From Alkalibacterium sp. (GTDB lineage: Bacteria > Bacillota > Bacilli > Lactobacillales > Carnobacteriaceae_A): DNA of 37,238 bases. This document shows, piece by piece, positions 34,451 to 37,238 of this stretch. The notes under the pieces are model-generated. The model was not told the DNA's origin. It worked only from the letters and a program-made list of their open reading frames with translations, and did not search any database. The stretch spans positions 1 to 37,238 of the forward strand of contig JAFIFE010000004.1 of the NCBI GenBank assembly GCA_020832185.1, in the 5' to 3' direction. Each line of letters starts with the position of its first letter. The first letter of the stretch is position 1. The position numbers were made by a program, and so were the translations under genes.

Positions 34451-35302
34451 ATGAAGGTTTTAACTTTGAACACACACTCATGGATGGAAGAACAGCCATA
34501 TGACAAACTGGATAGTTTAGTAGACAGTATTGTGAAGGCAGATTATGATGTCATTGCCCTTCAGGAAATCAATCAGTCTATTGGAGCGCGTGAAATTGAA
34601 GCGGAAACCTTCATTAGTCCTCATGAAGAGGTGCTGGCAGTGCCTTTAAAAGAAGACAATTTTGCTTACCTGCTGGTCGAAAAACTGAAACAAAAAGGAC
34701 ATCTGTATTACTGGAGCTGGACAGCCAATCATATCGGGTACGACAAATATGATGAAGGAGTAGCAATACTGTCAAAAGATTCATTTGAATCTGGCGGCCA
34801 CCTGATTTCTGCATCAACCGATTATGCCAGCCATTACACGAGAAAAGTCCTCAAAGCCCGGATCGAACGAGAGGGAACGGTCTGGACAGTCCTTTCCGCA
34901 CACTACTCCTGGTGGCTAAATGGAGACGGGGAGAAACTGTTTGAAAATGAATGGAAGAATACGCTGAACTTGATCAAGAGCGATGAAAAAGAATCAGTGA
35001 TTGTCATGGGGGATTTCAATAATGATCCTCAGGTTGAGCAGGAAGGGTACTCGCTGATAATGGAAACAGCCCCCTTTTTACAGGATGCCTTCAAAGCAGC
35101 CGAGAGCAAAGTGGGCGAGGCCACTGTAGTAAGCGCCATCGACGGATGGGAAGACCATCAGGATCATAAACGGATAGACTATGTATTTACTAGTAACACT
35201 CTAAATGTTGATCGTTATCGTGTGATGTTCGATGGAGAAACTGAACCGGTCATAAGTGATCACTATGGCGTAGAAGTTCTGATAGATAAAAAACTTACTT
35301 AA
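34451..35302 (+). CDS. mapP: Endonuclease/exonuclease/phosphatase-family enzyme, probable maltose-6'-phosphate phosphatase
   Basis: 283 residues, no signal peptide. The EEP metallophosphatase motifs are all present: Glu39 (LQEIN), SAHYSWW, Asp188/Asn190 (GDFNND), RIDYVF and Asp270/His271 (SDHYG). In Enterococcus faecalis, MapP, a phosphatase of this kind, dephosphorylates maltose-6'-phosphate from the PTS so that maltose phosphorylase can use it. Here the gene starts 21 bases after the PTS gene, with AGAGGAG before ATG, and GH65 maltose phosphorylase is in the same window, which makes the same role likely. The family also contains nucleases and sphingomyelinases, so function rests on context. 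Confidence 0.8.
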   Translation: MKVLTLNTHSWMEEQPYDKLDSLVDSIVKADYDVIALQEINQSIGAREIEAETFISPHEEVLAVPLKEDNFAYLLVEKLKQKGHLYYWSWTANHIGYDKYDEGVAILSKDSFESGGHLISASTDYASHYTRKVLKARIEREGTVWTVLSAHYSWWLNGDGEKLFENEWKNTLNLIKSDEKESVIVMGDFNNDPQVEQEGYSLIMETAPFLQDAFKAAESKVGEATVVSAIDGWEDHQDHKRIDYVFTSNTLNVDRYRVMFDGETEPVISDHYGVEVLIDKKLT

Positions 35303-35347
35303 AGTTAGAGAAAATACGTGACAAGAAGCGAAAATCATGCTATATTT

Positions 35348-35379
35348 AGCACTGGACTAATTTAGCGTCCAGTGCTTTT
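35348..35379 (+). terminator. Terminator of the malL-glcK-malT-mapP operon
   Basis: AGCACTGGAC (35348-35357) and GTCCAGTGCT (35367-35376) form a perfect 10-bp stem followed by TTT. Only one good terminator follows the four genes. Confidence 0.85.
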
Positions 35380-35433
35380 GTACGCTTAAAATGTATTAAA
35401 ACATATTATGATTTAAAAAAGGGGCATATCAAT

Positions 35434-36336
35434 ATGAAGAAGAAATTATTATTAACTAGCTTAGTTTCGATGGGTGGATTACTGTTCGCCTGCGGAAACG
35501 ATGATGGAGCTGAACCTGAATTGATTGAAGAATCAACAGATGACGCGACTGAAGAGGCAATCCAGGATACTGCAGATGAGGAAACATCATGGGCTGATAT
35601 TGAAGAAGAAGGCACATTGACTGTCGGAACATCAGGCACGTATGCACCGATTACATTTTTTGATGAAAACAATGAATTAACTGGATTTGAAGTTGAATTA
35701 GTGAGAGAAATCGGCGAACGTCTGGACCTTGAAGTTGTATTTGAAACAATGGACTTTGACGGTATTCTTCCGGCACTAAGAAATGGTCAAATCGACGTAG
35801 CCGCACATGATTTCGCGATAACTGAAGAACGTCTGGAAATTTTCGACTTCGTTGATCCGCACAAATTCTCGTATGGATCGATCATCGTGAGAGCAGAAGA
35901 TCAGGACACGTTTGAATCTGCTTATGATTTAGAGGGCGTTGACGTTGCTGTTGGATCACTGACAAGTAACTACGCAATCTTTGCTGATAACATCGGCGCA
36001 AACGGAACAGCTTACGATGGTGGAGTTGAAGCTATCTTGAGAGATGTCATGAATGGCAACCAGGACGCTTACTTGAATGACCATCTTGTTCTTTTAAACA
36101 CATTAAATGAATTTGATGATGACCGCTTAGCGATCGCTGAAGATGTCAAATTCCATTCAACTGAAAGTGCAATGGCCGTTTTACAAGGAAATGAGTCATT
36201 GAGAGATCAGTTAAGCGAAACACTTCAGGAATTGATGGACGAAGGAATCGTATCTGATTTGTCTATGGAATTCTTAGGCGCAGATGTGACGGAACCCGTT
36301 GACCAGTCAGAAGTTGTGGGTCTTGACGGAGAATAA
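35434..36336 (+). CDS. Polar amino-acid ABC transporter substrate-binding lipoprotein
   Basis: 300 residues. Lipobox LLFAC, Cys20, then an acidic linker (~22-58) and a family-3 solute-binding domain: GTLTVGTSGTYAPITF, LTGFEVELVREIGERL and GILPALRNGQIDVAAHDFAIT. The pattern resembles cystine/polar amino-acid receptors (TcyJ/FliY type), but the ligand is not certain. Ribosome site AAGGGG. It begins a separate unit after the maltose operon terminator and has no evident link to sugar use. Confidence 0.9.
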   Translation: MKKKLLLTSLVSMGGLLFACGNDDGAEPELIEESTDDATEEAIQDTADEETSWADIEEEGTLTVGTSGTYAPITFFDENNELTGFEVELVREIGERLDLEVVFETMDFDGILPALRNGQIDVAAHDFAITEERLEIFDFVDPHKFSYGSIIVRAEDQDTFESAYDLEGVDVAVGSLTSNYAIFADNIGANGTAYDGGVEAILRDVMNGNQDAYLNDHLVLLNTLNEFDDDRLAIAEDVKFHSTESAMAVLQGNESLRDQLSETLQELMDEGIVSDLSMEFLGADVTEPVDQSEVVGLDGE

Positions 36337-36346
36337 ATAGATAGAT

Positions 36347-36387
36347 AAACATACAAGAAGCACACACTTCTTGTATGTTTATTTTTT
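36347..36387 (+). terminator. Strong hairpin between the amino-acid binding protein and permease genes
   Basis: AAACATACAAGAAG (36347-36360) and CTTCTTGTATGTTT (36367-36380) form a perfect 14-bp stem with loop CACACA, followed by A and six Ts. It should cut transcription into the permease and so favour the binding protein. Confidence 0.85.
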
Positions 36388-36404
36388 GAAGAGAGGATGA
36401 GACG

Positions 36405-37103
36405 ATGTTTGATGCAATTAGAGACATTCGGTGGGAGTACCTGTTTGACCTGGAACTGGCGATAGATTCGCTTCCTTTCCTGCTGCAGGGACTTCAAAAC
36501 ACGATGATCATTGCTCTGTTCAGTATGGTCATTGCCTTATTGCTGGGAATCATTATAGGAATTGCACGTATGTCAAAATATGCTGTGTTCCATTTGCCGG
36601 CACGTTTATATATTTCATTTATGCGGGGGACCCCGTTACTGGTATTTGTATTTATTCTATATTATGGTCTTCCAGTCATAGGAATTGAATTTAATAACGC
36701 ACTGGTAGCCGCTATTGTGGGAGTCAGTTTAAACTTCGCAGGGTATAATGCAGAAGTCGTCCGTTCAGCTATCTTATCTGTTCCTAAAGGTCAGTGGGAA
36801 GCAGCGGCAACTTTGCAGATGGATTATTTCCAGACCTTGAGAAAAATAATCATTCCTCAAGCGACGCGTATTGCTCTTCCTCCCACGTTCAATATATTTA
36901 TGGACGTTGTAAAAGGGACATCTTTAGCCTCAGTTATAACTGTGCAGGAGCTGCTTTACAGCGCACGACTGGTAGCGGGAAGAACATATGACAGTATGAC
37001 GATGTATATTTCAGCAGCTTTGATCTACTGGATGGTCTGTATCGTGATCGGTTATTTCCAGGAAAGACTGGAAGTCAGATACAACCGTTATCTATCTAAT
37101 TAA
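36405..37103 (+). CDS. Polar amino-acid ABC transporter permease
   Basis: 232 residues of the HisMQ/TcyL type with about five membrane segments. SFMRGTPLLVFVFILYYGLP and the EAA loop (SVPKGQWEAAATLQMDYFQTLRKI, given here in part: GQWEAAATLQMDYF) are diagnostic. It pairs with the binding protein upstream. No ATPase follows on this strand before the window ends and a minus-strand gene comes in, so the ATPase must be coded elsewhere. Confidence 0.9.
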   Translation: MFDAIRDIRWEYLFDLELAIDSLPFLLQGLQNTMIIALFSMVIALLLGIIIGIARMSKYAVFHLPARLYISFMRGTPLLVFVFILYYGLPVIGIEFNNALVAAIVGVSLNFAGYNAEVVRSAILSVPKGQWEAAATLQMDYFQTLRKIIIPQATRIALPPTFNIFMDVVKGTSLASVITVQELLYSARLVAGRTYDSMTMYISAALIYWMVCIVIGYFQERLEVRYNRYLSN

Positions 37104-37158
37104 GCATTATGGTGTTAAGTCAAGAGAATAAATTAGAGACAGACAACTTATTTTCATG

Positions 37159-37193
37159 AAAAAGGGTGCACTGAACTAAACCGTCACGCACCC
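37159..37193 (-). terminator. Minus-strand terminator at the right edge
   Basis: On the minus strand, GGGTGC (plus 37188-37193) and GCACCC (plus 37164-37169) pair and are followed by five Us (A-run 37159-37163). It lies downstream of the partial minus-strand gene. A shorter plus-strand hairpin, CCGAA/TTCGG (37192-37209), overlaps it. Confidence 0.6.
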
Positions 37194-37208
37194 GAAGATA
37201 CGTTCGGT

Positions 37209-37238
37209 TTACATCGTCGGATAGTCGTCCCTAAGAAA
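37209..37238 (-). CDS. C-terminal end of a minus-strand gene (partial)
   Basis: Reading in from the right edge on the minus strand, one frame gives FLRDDYPTM and a TAA stop at 37209-37211, 15 bases before a minus-strand terminator. Another frame stays open to about 37186 but would end inside the hairpin. Nine residues do not allow identification. Confidence 0.35.
   Translation of the reverse strand, partial: FLRDDYPTM

Noticed and set aside
1-37238. Insertion sequences, prophage, tRNA or rRNA genes
   Set aside because: No transposase, integrase, terminal inverted repeats of IS type, or RNA gene signatures were seen on either strand.

Overview
The window looks like a chromosomal carbohydrate-utilisation region of a low-to-medium GC Gram-positive lactic acid bacterium. 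Strong AGGAGG-type ribosome sites, LacI and cre-type operators, PTS plus ROK glucokinase, lipoprotein binding proteins and many Rho-independent terminators all fit Firmicutes. Very acidic secreted proteins fit a salt- or alkali-tolerant member of Carnobacteriaceae (Alkalibacterium or Marinilactibacillus type). That placement is inference from style, not a database match.

Layout. 1-485: end of an unknown gene and a repeat array. 486-2747 (minus): secreted, membrane-anchored subtilisin-like protease. 3032-6399: orphan JetD-like (TIGR02679/DUF2399) protein followed by a GH42 beta-galactosidase. 6569-7543: LacI-family regulator. 7705-9078: two paralogous lipoproteins of unknown function. 9255-10385: GldA/HcxA-like metal-dependent dehydrogenase. 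11109-16124: cyclomaltodextrinase/neopullulanase, maltose phosphorylase, beta-phosphoglucomutase. 16472-20175: maltodextrin ABC binding protein and two permeases, with no ATPase. 20270-26041: 1923-residue extracellular amylopullulanase. 26340-28829: a second pullulanase, paralogous to the C-terminal half of the first. 29531-35302: alpha-glucosidase, ROK glucokinase, maltose/glucose PTS EIICBA, and a MapP-type phosphatase. 35434-37103: polar amino-acid ABC binding protein and permease. The last 30 bases hold the end of a minus-strand gene.

How it works together (inference from families). Amylopullulanase cuts starch, pullulan or glycogen outside the cell. Maltodextrins enter through MalEFG, probably powered by a shared MsmX/MalK ATPase coded elsewhere. 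Maltose can also enter through the PTS as maltose-6'-phosphate, which MapP would dephosphorylate. Inside, cyclomaltodextrinase and alpha-glucosidase trim oligosaccharides. Maltose phosphorylase makes glucose plus beta-glucose-1-phosphate; beta-phosphoglucomutase and glucokinase turn both into glucose-6-phosphate.

Two signals stand out. First, three maltose transcription units share a palindrome, TGWTACCGRTAACA, each exactly 12 bp upstream of the -35 box. This is activator-like geometry for a LacI-family protein. Second, three long intergenic regions carry 21 degenerate units of 51-52 bp, each with half-sites ACTCA and TGAGT 19-20 bp apart. The period is close to five turns of B-DNA, and I cannot assign it to any described element.
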